From: Trinickia violacea
GTDB lineage: Bacteria > Pseudomonadota > Gammaproteobacteria > Burkholderiales > Burkholderiaceae
Direction: 5' to 3'
Length of the DNA: 64,000 nt
Assembly (NCBI RefSeq): GCF_005280735.1
Contig: NZ_CP040077.1
Coordinates: forward strand, 248,001 to 312,000
The translations under genes were made by a program, and so were the position numbers. Under the pieces are notes generated by a model. It worked only from the letters and a program-made list of their open reading frames with translations, was not told where the DNA came from and ran no database searches. Positions 51,782 through 60,493 of this stretch are shown here, in pieces; the first letter of the stretch is position 1, and each line of letters begins with the position of its first letter.

Positions 51782-52414
51782 ATGGCGAAAGCCAAGTTCG
51801 TAGCCAATACCGAATTGCCACAGGAGCGTGCACAGGTACAGCACACACTAGGCTTCGGCGTGCCGGCGACCTCCGACCCTCACCACTTCACGGTCGTGAT
51901 TCCCAGGGGGAGCACGAGCAAGGTTCAGATCAGCGAACATCTTGGCTTGCAGGCCGCTAGTGTGGACAGCGTGGTGATCGACCGTGTCTTGCTGGATCGT
52001 CCACGCTGGACCGCCATTCGTGCGGAAGTGCAGCGTGCCTTCAATGCGCGCTTGGCGACGCACGGCTTGAAATCCAGCGCATGGAAGGTCGGCGACAACC
52101 GTGTGGACCGCTTACTCGGCAAGGAGCTGTGCGTGCTGGCGTGGGCAGTCGAGCAGATGGACGCGGAGAAGATCCCGGTCGCCGTCCGCAACTGGCTGGC
52201 ATTGCGCCCGGAAGAACGGTGGTGGCTTTTCGGAATGACAGCGATAAGTACGGGCGGCCTCATGGATGCGGACAGGGGCTGGCGCGTCGCGCTCAAGCAC
52301 GCCTTGGGCGATGTCGCGCAAAGTGACTTGTTGGCTCCACGCTCGCGCCGTAGCGGGCGCGGTAAGGATGACATTCGGACCTCACTCGACCTGTTTGGGG
52401 ACGAGACTTCATGA
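51782..52414 (+). CDS. DUF3780 protein (anti-phage-associated)
   Basis: 210 residues from ATG 51782. Pattern: HTLGFGVPATSDPHHFTVVI, VVIDRVLLDRPRWTAIRAEV, KVGDNRVDRLLGKELCVLAW, then WLALRPEERWWLFGMTA. DUF3780 proteins are found almost only in DUF499/DUF1156 loci; the function is unknown, perhaps a complex scaffold. The gene starts 2 bp after the DUF499 stop and overlaps a short ORF at its end. Confidence 0.88.
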   Translation: MAKAKFVANTELPQERAQVQHTLGFGVPATSDPHHFTVVIPRGSTSKVQISEHLGLQAASVDSVVIDRVLLDRPRWTAIRAEVQRAFNARLATHGLKSSAWKVGDNRVDRLLGKELCVLAWAVEQMDAEKIPVAVRNWLALRPEERWWLFGMTAISTGGLMDADRGWRVALKHALGDVAQSDLLAPRSRRSGRGKDDIRTSLDLFGDETS

Positions 52415-52566
52415 ATGCTTTGCTCGCACCGCCGCAACCGAAGATCGACCACATCGCTTACGTGAACCGCTTGGTCGAAGACTTTGAGTCCCGCTGCAGT
52501 CTCGAATTGCAGGTCACCGTGCATTGGGCACTGAGCTGCGAAGGCACGGCCCAACATGACGCGTAA
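52411..52566 (+). CDS. Short ORF coupled to DUF3780 (51 aa)
   Basis: ATG at 52411 overlaps the DUF3780 stop (ATGA). Product: MNALLAPPQPKIDHIAYVNR, then LVEDFESRCSLELQVTVHWA and 11 more residues. It looks protein-like at first and then ends. It may be a true small subunit or the 5' end of a gene whose remainder was lost in the 155-bp gap before the methylase gene. Confidence 0.45.
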   Translation: MNALLAPPQPKIDHIAYVNRLVEDFESRCSLELQVTVHWALSCEGTAQHDA

Positions 52567-52720
52567 CGCGTCAGCTCCATGCCTGGACCATGCGCAAGCG
52601 GGAGCTTAAGGCAAACAAACTCACCATCGCGGAAAACGACTGAGGTCACAGGGCTGGTTCGCGCCCGAAACCGCCACGGCTCATTGAACAATTACACACA
52701 CAATGCACGCAAAAACACAC

Positions 52721-55678
52721 ATGGCAACGCTCACGCCCCTGGCTCTCAAAGATGCGCCTGCGCTGATTGAATCGGTATTCCCGGCGCAGAAGGTGTCATT
52801 TGAGGCGCAGAAGGAACGCAAAGCGGGAGCTGGTCAAACCTTGACTGCACTCGGATCGTACTGGAAAGGTCGCAAACCGCTGATTCTTGTGCGCGCCATT
52901 GTGCTGGGCAGTCTGCTTCCTCCCACCGGTGACGGGGAAGCCGATCTAGCCATTTTCGAAAAGCTGATGGCCTTCGATGATGAGGGTCTTGCCCGCCGTG
53001 CACTGGCCGCCAACGCCTACTCGGCGGCGAAATTGCAGGAGCTGATCCCGATTTCTGATCCGGAGCGCTACTTTAGCGGGCGCGGTTGGCGGCGGGACAT
53101 AACTGATGACGAGAAGCTTGTGCTTTACCGCCGTGCACTCGCCACGCTTCCCAGTTACGAGGAGAAAGCAAGTCTCTGTAAACGTCCAGAGGAAATGGAT
53201 CAGGGATGGCTGTACGCTCCTGTATGGCCAGTCGTCAATCAGCACTATGGCGACCTCGGCCTCAATGCATGTTCCTTCGCTGACTTGGTCGAGCAACTGG
53301 GTATCTTGCGTTATGGGAAGCGTCCGAGAGTGGGTGACACCTTTAGTGGCGGTGGCTCCATTCCTTTCGAGGCCGCGCGTATTGGTTGCGACACCTATGC
53401 GTCGGACCTGAATCCGATAGCTTGCATGCTGACTTGGGGCGCACTCAATATCGTTGGCGCAAGCCAAGAACATAGAGCTGAAATTGAGAGCGCGCAGCGT
53501 GCGGTGGCTGACGCTGTAGACCGAGAGATCAGCGGCTTCGGTATTGAGCACGATGCTAATGGAAATCGTGCTAAAGCATATCTCTATTGCTTGGAGACGC
53601 GCTGCCCGGAAACTGGATGGCTAGTTCCGATGGCACCCTCATGGGTTATATCAAAAGCACATAATGTCATCGCCCGCCTGAAGCCCGATTCCGCGAACAA
53701 GCGCTTCAATATTGAGATTCTTGCTGATGCATCCAACGCGGAATTAAAGGCCGCTGAAAATGGCACGGTACAGGGCGGTGATCTGGTGTATGAATTGGCT
53801 GGCAAGCTCTACCGCACGCCCATAAAGACGCTACGTGGAGACTACCGATTGCCTGACGGTGGCACTGGCAATAGGCTCCGGCGTTGGGACGTGAGCGACT
53901 TCAAGCCCCGTCCAGATGATGTTTTCCAGGAGCGCCTCTATGCGATCATGTGGATATCCAATGAATCGCTGGGGAAATCACGACCTGATGTCTTCTTGGC
54001 AGCCCCGTCGGAAGCAGACTTTATTCGTGAAAAGCAGGTCGACGCCATTGTTTCCGAAAATCTCACGGAGTGGCAGGCAAATGGACTTATTCCGGATATG
54101 GCGATCGAGCCGGGCGACAAGACCGACGAGCCTATCCGGACACGCGGTTGGACGCACTGGCATCACCTTTTCTCCCCTAGGCAGCTGCTAATGTTAGCGT
54201 TGCTAAGGAACGAGGTTCGAAAATTAGAGGGAAGACTTCAAAGCGAAGTCAGTGTATTTCTCCCGGACGCGATTCAGCGATCCGCAAAACTATGTATCTG
54301 GGACTCGTTTCCCGGTCCGGGGCGGATGCCAAAAATCGCGCAAGTATTTAGCGATCAATCGCTGAGTACGCCAATGAATTGGGGAGTTAGGGCTTGGAAT
54401 TATCTCGCGCCTGTATTCATTGGAATTTCAGATATCCATGACCGCCCCCCTGTTACACGAAGCGGCTTCGTGCAGTCATCCGAGGCGTCTGCCATTTCTG
54501 AAGAATGTGAGCTTTTTATTTCTGATCCGCCATATGCAGACGCGGTGATCTATCACGAAATAACGGAATTCTTTATTGCTTGGCTTCGCAAGAATCCACC
54601 TCAGCCCTTTGATGAATGGGTGTGGGATTCCAGGCGGGCGTTGGCAATCAAGGGTTCCGGTGAGGATTTCCGTCGAGGTATGGTGGCTGCCTACAAGACA
54701 ATGGCTGAGCACATGCCGGATAACGGCACGCAGTGCGTGATGTTCACGCATCAGGATACTAGCGTCTGGGGCGATCTAGTAGGCGTCTTCTGGGCCGCCG
54801 GACTGCAGGTCGTAGCTGCTTGGTATATTGCAACAGAGACCACATCTGGAAAGGTTGGGGCGTTCGTTCAAGGCACTGTCATCCTGATGCTTAAGAAGCG
54901 CACCGCTGGTGAACGTACTGGCTTCAAGCAACGTCTGTTGCCCGCTGTACGGCAGGAAGTGGCCAGCCAGATCGAAACCATGATGCATCTGAACGACACG
55001 GTGAAGGCACATCATGGTGAGCCGGTGTTTAACGACTCCGACTTGCAGATGGCCGGTTATGCAGCGGCGCTCAAGGTCCTGACTGCTTACACCCACATCG
55101 GTGGCGAGGATGTCACCAGCTTCGCACTGCGTCCTCGTGCGCGGGGCGAAGTCACGGTGGTGGACGAAATCGTGCAACAGGCGGCAGAAACTGCGTCCAG
55201 TCTGCTGGTGCCAGAGGGGTTGGCGGCTGACACTTGGGCCAAGCTCACTGGTATCGAACGATTTGTCCTGAGAATGCTGGACATGGAAACCACCGGGGCA
55301 GCCAAGCTGGACAACTATCAAAATTTCGCTAAAGCCTTCCGTGTCGAGGACTATACTCGCGTGATGGGCGACATGCGGCCCAACCACGCGCGCCTGAAGC
55401 GTGTAAGCGAATATGCCTCGCGCGATCTGACTGACACAACCGAGATCGGTGCGACCCGGCTGGGGCGCCTTATCATCGCCGTGCAGCAACTACTGAAGGA
55501 CACCGAGCCGCAGGTCATCGTTGATCAGATGCGCGGCGAGATGGTCGACTTCCTCGAAGTTCGCTCTCTGCTGACTGACATGCTTGCCTTCATCGAGCGC
55601 AAGTCACGCGAGCCGGAAGCACGACACGCCGCGGAGGTGTTGGGTGCACGCCTGAAGAATCTGCGCTTTGGCGAGTGA
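52721..55678 (+). CDS. DUF1156 DNA methyltransferase (anti-phage-associated)
   Basis: 985 residues from ATG 52721 (ATG 52703 also possible). DUF1156 start domain (LIESVFPAQKVSFEAQKERK), SAM-binding motif DTFSGGGSIPFEAARIGCDT near 206, and catalytic DPPY at about 602-605 (FISDPPYADAVIYHEITEFF), the order typical of N6-adenine or N4-cytosine methylases. The C-terminal 250 residues are helical. It probably marks host DNA as self for the helicase/nuclease partners. Its stop overlaps the GTG alternative start of the next gene. Together with metK it is one of two SAM-linked genes here. Confidence 0.9.
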   Translation: MATLTPLALKDAPALIESVFPAQKVSFEAQKERKAGAGQTLTALGSYWKGRKPLILVRAIVLGSLLPPTGDGEADLAIFEKLMAFDDEGLARRALAANAYSAAKLQELIPISDPERYFSGRGWRRDITDDEKLVLYRRALATLPSYEEKASLCKRPEEMDQGWLYAPVWPVVNQHYGDLGLNACSFADLVEQLGILRYGKRPRVGDTFSGGGSIPFEAARIGCDTYASDLNPIACMLTWGALNIVGASQEHRAEIESAQRAVADAVDREISGFGIEHDANGNRAKAYLYCLETRCPETGWLVPMAPSWVISKAHNVIARLKPDSANKRFNIEILADASNAELKAAENGTVQGGDLVYELAGKLYRTPIKTLRGDYRLPDGGTGNRLRRWDVSDFKPRPDDVFQERLYAIMWISNESLGKSRPDVFLAAPSEADFIREKQVDAIVSENLTEWQANGLIPDMAIEPGDKTDEPIRTRGWTHWHHLFSPRQLLMLALLRNEVRKLEGRLQSEVSVFLPDAIQRSAKLCIWDSFPGPGRMPKIAQVFSDQSLSTPMNWGVRAWNYLAPVFIGISDIHDRPPVTRSGFVQSSEASAISEECELFISDPPYADAVIYHEITEFFIAWLRKNPPQPFDEWVWDSRRALAIKGSGEDFRRGMVAAYKTMAEHMPDNGTQCVMFTHQDTSVWGDLVGVFWAAGLQVVAAWYIATETTSGKVGAFVQGTVILMLKKRTAGERTGFKQRLLPAVRQEVASQIETMMHLNDTVKAHHGEPVFNDSDLQMAGYAAALKVLTAYTHIGGEDVTSFALRPRARGEVTVVDEIVQQAAETASSLLVPEGLAADTWAKLTGIERFVLRMLDMETTGAAKLDNYQNFAKAFRVEDYTRVMGDMRPNHARLKRVSEYASRDLTDTTEIGATRLGRLIIAVQQLLKDTEPQVIVDQMRGEMVDFLEVRSLLTDMLAFIERKSREPEARHAAEVLGARLKNLRFGE

Positions 55679-55689
55679 GGGATCTAAGG

Positions 55690-58443
55690 ATGAGCATCCG
55701 GCGATTTTCTTCGCGTACCCACCCGCTGGATGCGAGCTTCCTGATGCAGCATTTGATCGGCGCGAAAAGCTACAAGCGCATCGCGGGCTACTTCACCAGT
55801 TCCTTGTTCGAGGTGGCAGGTGAGGCTCTGGAACAGATTCCAGAGGTCAAGATCGTCTGCAACGTGGACATCCACCCGGACGATTTGAAGATTGCGCAAC
55901 TGCGCGAGAGCAAGATGCTGGGCCGCTGGAACGAACGCGGTCTAGAAGCTGAGGCGCTGTTGAACCGTGAGCGTTATCGGCGCTTAGATTCCTTCCTCCA
56001 AAAGCATGGGCCTGCAGTGCGTGTCGCGCCTGACGACATCTGCGGTTTCGTGCATGGCAAGGCGGGCGTGATCGAGCTAGCAGATGGGCGTAGACTCGGA
56101 TTCGTCGGCTCGATGAACGAGACGCGCAATGGCTGGCAACGCCACTACGAGATCCTATGGGAAGACGAGTCGCCGGACGGCGTAGCATGGATCGAGGAGG
56201 AATTTGACTTTCTCTGGAACGCTGCCAAGCCCCTGCCGCAGGCAGTAATCCGCGAGGTGCATCGGCGCAGCTATCGGCGCGAGATCGAGTTTACTGAGAT
56301 CGAAGACGATGAGAACCTTGCACCTGCGGCGCTGATCGAGTCACCGCTGTATCGTGAGGGCCAACAACTCCAGCCGTGGCAACAAGGTTTCCTGACTGAA
56401 TGTCTGCGGCATCAACGCTTGTACGGAACAGTACGCCTGCTGCTAGCTGACGAGGTAGGCTTGGGTAAGACGCTCTCTCTAGCCACCGCAGCACTGACGC
56501 TGTGCCTGCTATCCGACAAGGAAAACGGCCCGCGCCGTCCGGTGGTGATCTTCGCCCCCGCCACACTAACCGAGCAATGGCAGACCGAGATGCTAGACAA
56601 GCTCGGCGTTCCAACCGCACGTTGGGATACGGTAGGCAAGGTTTGGCTGGACGCAGAGGAGCGCATCATTTCCCCTGCGGGGCGCGAGCAGATTGCTCAT
56701 TGCCCGCTGCGGATCGGCATCGTCTCCACCGGTCTGATGATGCGCGATTCGCTGGAAAAGTTGCACCTGCTCGGTATGCACTTCGGCGTCGTCATTTTAG
56801 ACGAGGCTCACAAAGCGAGAACCCGCCAAGGCTTCGGCACGGAGGCTGGGACACCCAACGAGCTGTTAGCCTTTATGCGTGAAATTGCCGCACGCTCAGA
56901 TCATGTGCTATTGGGTACGGCAACACCGATTCAGACCAGCCCCGCTGATCTGTGGGATTTGCTAGGCATCCTGCATCAAGGTCCCGGGCGCTTTGTGCTA
57001 GGTCATGACCTCGCCCCGTGGAATCGTCCTGACGACGTGCTCGATATCCTTTCGGGCCGTGTGGAAGTAGCGACACTCGCCCATGCTTGGGAGTTGCTGC
57101 GCTCACCGCTGCCGCGCACGGAGTCGACCATAGAACCCCGCGCTCGACGCTTGTTCTCTGCTATCCGACAAGACTTAGGTCTACAGAACGGTGGATGGCA
57201 GACTGACCGTTCACTTGCTAACTTAACGGAAGAAACGCGGGAAATTCTAGAGGAGGAATTGGAGCGCCGCATTGCTGGCGCTACCTTTTTCCAGCGTGAA
57301 AATCCGGTGGTACGGCATGTCGTGCTGCGCAAGCGCCAACAGCTCGAGGAAACAAAAGACAAAGACGGTAAGCCTTTGCTAACCCCAGTGGGTGTGGATG
57401 TCCATCCCGAACGCGAGCAGATCACCGAACAGCGTGCCTTCGATGCGTTGTTCGAGGGCAAGGCGCTACGCACCTCGGAGAACTTCCGCCAGGCGTATGG
57501 AGAGGCCCGCGCTTTTGGCAAAGCACTGGCCAAACGCGGCAAGGGCAGCGGCTTCATGAAAAACCTGATGGAGCAGCGCATCTGCTCCAGCGTCTATGCG
57601 GGCTTAGCAACTGCGCGGCGCCTGCTAAAAGGCGACGCCGAACATGAAGAAAACGAAGAGCAAGAAGCGGACGTCAAGGTCGAGACAGGCGAGGAGCGCG
57701 AGGTGCTGCAACGCCTGATCGACCGACTGGAAAGACTGGATGCCGACCCGAAGATGGAGGCAGTCGTTCACTTCCTCGATAAAGAGAAGTGGCTGATCTT
57801 GGGCGTCATCATCTTCAGCCAGTACTACGACACCGCAAAGTGGCTGGCCGATTCTCTGGCGGCGCGTTATCCCGAAGAGGCGGTCGGCCTATACGCGGGT
57901 GCGGACCGCAGCCGCCTGTACCAGCGCGGCGACAGCGTGACCGTCGAACGCGAAACGCTCAAGCGCATGGTGGCCGAACACCAGATCCGTGTCATGGTGG
58001 CGACCGACGCCGCTTGCGAGGGCTTGAATCTGCAAACCCTTGGCACGCTGATCAATATCGATCTTCCGTGGAATCCGACGCGTCTCGAACAACGCATCGG
58101 CCGCATTAAACGCTTCGGGCAGCGGCGAGCAACCGTGGACATGCTGAACCTCGTGTTCGAGCAGACCGTAGATGAGAAAATTTACGAGCGCCTATCCGAG
58201 CGCATGAAGGACCGCTACGATCTCTTTGGATCGCTGCCGGACACCATCAAGGATGAGTGGATCGATGACATCGAAACGCTCGGCGAAAGGCTGGATGAGT
58301 ATATCAATGCGCAAAAGAAAGCAACGGGCTTCGATTTACGCTACACCGGCATGATGATGCCACTGGAGAAAGATTGGCGAGAATTTACAGAAGTTTTATC
58401 GCGACGAGATCTTGCAACATTGATGAGTGCAGCGTGGGGATAA
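55690..58443 (+). CDS. PLD-like nuclease fused to SNF2-type helicase (anti-phage-associated)
   Basis: 917 residues from ATG 55690 (GTG 55675 possible, overlapping the methylase stop). PLD-like domain at 1-170: FLMQHLIGAKSYKRIAGYFT and the HxK motif H122-G-K124 with GFVGSMNETRNGW. Helicase core: DEVGLGKT at 254-261, DEAH at 371-374 (LDEAHKAR), LLGTATPIQTSP. C-lobe: GVIIFSQYYDTAKWLAD, VATDAACEGLNLQ and NPTRLEQRIGRIKRFGQ. PLD plus helicase in one chain fits a restriction effector, like DrmC with DrmD in DISARM. Last gene of the operon. Confidence 0.92.
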   Translation: MSIRRFSSRTHPLDASFLMQHLIGAKSYKRIAGYFTSSLFEVAGEALEQIPEVKIVCNVDIHPDDLKIAQLRESKMLGRWNERGLEAEALLNRERYRRLDSFLQKHGPAVRVAPDDICGFVHGKAGVIELADGRRLGFVGSMNETRNGWQRHYEILWEDESPDGVAWIEEEFDFLWNAAKPLPQAVIREVHRRSYRREIEFTEIEDDENLAPAALIESPLYREGQQLQPWQQGFLTECLRHQRLYGTVRLLLADEVGLGKTLSLATAALTLCLLSDKENGPRRPVVIFAPATLTEQWQTEMLDKLGVPTARWDTVGKVWLDAEERIISPAGREQIAHCPLRIGIVSTGLMMRDSLEKLHLLGMHFGVVILDEAHKARTRQGFGTEAGTPNELLAFMREIAARSDHVLLGTATPIQTSPADLWDLLGILHQGPGRFVLGHDLAPWNRPDDVLDILSGRVEVATLAHAWELLRSPLPRTESTIEPRARRLFSAIRQDLGLQNGGWQTDRSLANLTEETREILEEELERRIAGATFFQRENPVVRHVVLRKRQQLEETKDKDGKPLLTPVGVDVHPEREQITEQRAFDALFEGKALRTSENFRQAYGEARAFGKALAKRGKGSGFMKNLMEQRICSSVYAGLATARRLLKGDAEHEENEEQEADVKVETGEEREVLQRLIDRLERLDADPKMEAVVHFLDKEKWLILGVIIFSQYYDTAKWLADSLAARYPEEAVGLYAGADRSRLYQRGDSVTVERETLKRMVAEHQIRVMVATDAACEGLNLQTLGTLINIDLPWNPTRLEQRIGRIKRFGQRRATVDMLNLVFEQTVDEKIYERLSERMKDRYDLFGSLPDTIKDEWIDDIETLGERLDEYINAQKKATGFDLRYTGMMMPLEKDWREFTEVLSRRDLATLMSAAWG

Positions 58444-58648
58444 GGGCGATGATCTGACTATTGAGTCGTCAGCGCTGCCGACAGCGCCGTCTGAAACACG
58501 ATCAGCCCAGCCTGCACACCGAGCCGCGTCTGATCATCGAGTGGGAGATCGTTGACGATCGTCAGCGGATCGTTTCGCTGAAAAGCGTTTGCCACGATGA
58601 ACCGTCGCCCGGCACTTCGTAAAACCAGTTCGTCGCGTCGCTACGGAT

Positions 58649-59362
58649 TCACATCCATTCAGGAATGGCACCGAGATTCGTCGAGAAAGCGTTTCCGCCC
58701 CACGACGAGAAATTGCTGAAGTTGCCGACCCAGTAGCCGAGCTGTTTCAGATACGCGAGCTCGAAGAGTTTCAACTTTCCGCTTGCGCTGTCGTACGGGC
58801 ACGGGCCAACGCAACCGTAGTTGGCATTCAGCGGCGCCGCGCGCAAGCGCATAGCTACCTGAAATGCGCCCAATGGAATCGGCTGCGTTAGGACAAGTGC
58901 CTGAGCGCTGCTTGAATGCGGTGCGACAATGCCAATGCCCCACGGATATTGCGTGGCGATGGCGCCCGTCACTCCCTGATTACGCGGTGTGAAGCCGGAC
59001 AGTTGCGGGACCGTGTCCGTCGCGCCATGCGATGCGTTCCGTGTAATCGTTGCGCCTGAACCTGCCACCGCCACATTCGCGTTCATGAAATTCAGCGACC
59101 CCGGAGCCACGGCCTTGATGATGTCGCCCTGTTCAACAGCGCAGAGTGTGCCGACAAGAGACAACCCTGCTCCAAGCTTGCCGCCTTCGATCACCTGCAG
59201 GTTCGCGCCGCCCGAGAGCGACTTGAAGACGAGTAATTGCGCGGTCGAATTCTCTGCGTCGAAAATCGGAGCGCCACTGACTTCATTCAATGCCCCGGTG
59301 ACCGTGCCACCGGGCCAGGTCAGCGCCAGACTTCCTGCGCCGTTGTCCGTGATGGAGGTGCG
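58649..59362 (-). pseudogene. 5'-truncated gene of unknown family
   Basis: The frame is open from 59362 to 58649 and reads TSITDNGAGSLALTWPGGTV from its start, then NEVSGAPIFDAENSTAQLLV and a Gly/Ala/Asn-rich beta protein ending FSSWGGNAFSTNLGAIPEWM. There is no ATG or RBS at its 5' end; an in-frame TGA precedes the protein-like part, so the start of the gene was lost. It converges on the defence operon (205 bp between ends, nothing seen in that gap). The type resembles secreted or phage-tail-like beta proteins, but I cannot name it. Confidence 0.55.
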
Positions 59363-60344
59363 TCAAGTCTGATGATAGTGCGACTGCTGCTTCAGCGCGA
59401 CTGAGCTTGCGCCAACAATGCAGGGTTGGGGGGTAGTTTTGGGGGTATCTAGGGAAGCGTATAAGAAGAAAAATCTTTAAATATTGGACATTAGACGTTT
59501 TGTTCGATTGTCCTCCGCACCATTAAGTATTCCACGAAGATCCGCAGTATTCCGCAAACCCCGCGTCCCGTAAGGCTCGCGGGGTTTTTGTTTCCATGTC
59601 GGAATTGTGGTTTCCGTTGACAGCCAGGCTCCCCGCTTTAGGCCACTGCCTGGCCAGAATTCTTTTTGGTTGCGATCGGTGCCAACGTAGGCACTAAAGT
59701 CGCAGGCAGTGGCGTCGGCTAGATCGCTGATTGCCAGCTAGAACGTGCGGTAATCTTCCACGTCAACACAGAAATCAACGGTCGCTTACCCCACTGTCCC
59801 GCGCTGAGGAAAAATGCATGTCACTTCGAATTCAATCGGCACTTGCTCTCAGTCATCTTTTATTGACTTCATCAACTCTCCTCGGTCATTCGGGGATTCA
59901 GAGGCTGTTGCGCATCGATCAAAGCCAACCTTTCTTTATTCTCGTTATCCGAGTTGCATTCCCAGCTGCGCTCAGCGTTGAATGGCGACAAGTAATCTAA
60001 GTTGAAAGAAGGGTTTGGCTGAGTAAAGTAGCGCGATCGACTGTCGTCAAAGAGCCCGCTCAAATTGCCTGAGTTGGAGGGCTTTATGAAACGTCTGTGC
60101 AGAGCTCTTGATTTTCGTATCGGGGCCGTACATTAAGCGCTTATGCCTAGTGGCGCGAACTTCCCGGTGATACTGGAATTGATTGCGTGTGACAGACCCA
60201 TGCGTCGGGCGGCGTAGCGGTCTGAACTCCCGCAGTGATGGACGGTGCACTAGCGCGCTGATCCGCCGGGCGGTGAGTGAGATTCGGCAACAATTCCCGA
60301 TGCATGCATTATCGAGAAATAAATGCTGCAATTTATTCTCATAT
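59363..60344. other. Gene-poor region between the island and T6SS genes
   Basis: Nearly 1 kb without a convincing gene. Apart from the terminator at 59557-59590 it holds short frames on both strands without family pattern, including a minus-strand stretch near 59990 (FNLDYLSPFNAE) that faintly resembles the end of an IS3-type transposase. This may be the junction between accessory and older chromosomal sequence. Confidence 0.4.
59557..59590 (+). terminator. Intrinsic terminator
   Basis: AACCCCGCG (59557-59565), 12-base loop, CGCGGGGTT followed by a T-run. Strong stem. No gene that would use it is seen directly upstream on the plus strand; the A-run on the other side could let it also work on the minus strand for a transcript coming from the right. 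Confidence 0.75.
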
Positions 60345-60373
60345 TTGACAGCACGAAAGCGCCCTGATATTTT
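60345..60373 (+). promoter_or_regulatory. Sigma-70 promoter of vgrG
   Basis: -35 TTGACA (60345-60350), 17 bp, -10 TATTTT (60368-60373). A near-consensus promoter in an AT-rich patch. Transcription would start near 60380 and leave a leader of about 115 bases before the GTG at 60494. Confidence 0.65.
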
Positions 60374-60493
60374 CGCGCGATTTAGTCCGAACAACGTAAA
60401 ACTCAGCCTGCATCAAATTGGGTAGTTTTTTGCAAATTTTTGCGGGCGACCCGTTTTGCGTAAATCTGTATTCCGAATTCGGGGGAACAGGAC

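Noticed and set aside
59502..59522. tRNA 3'-end-like string (GTTCGATTG...CTCCGCACCA) that could mark an island attachment site
   Set aside because: Only 13 bases follow the T-loop instead of 16, the base after the loop is G rather than the invariant C, and the upstream bases do not form a T-stem. Not a tRNA; kept only as a weak hint of a former attachment site.
59731..60400. Several short frames upstream of vgrG
   Set aside because: Products lack family pattern on both strands; a faint IS3-like ending near 59990 is too short to claim.
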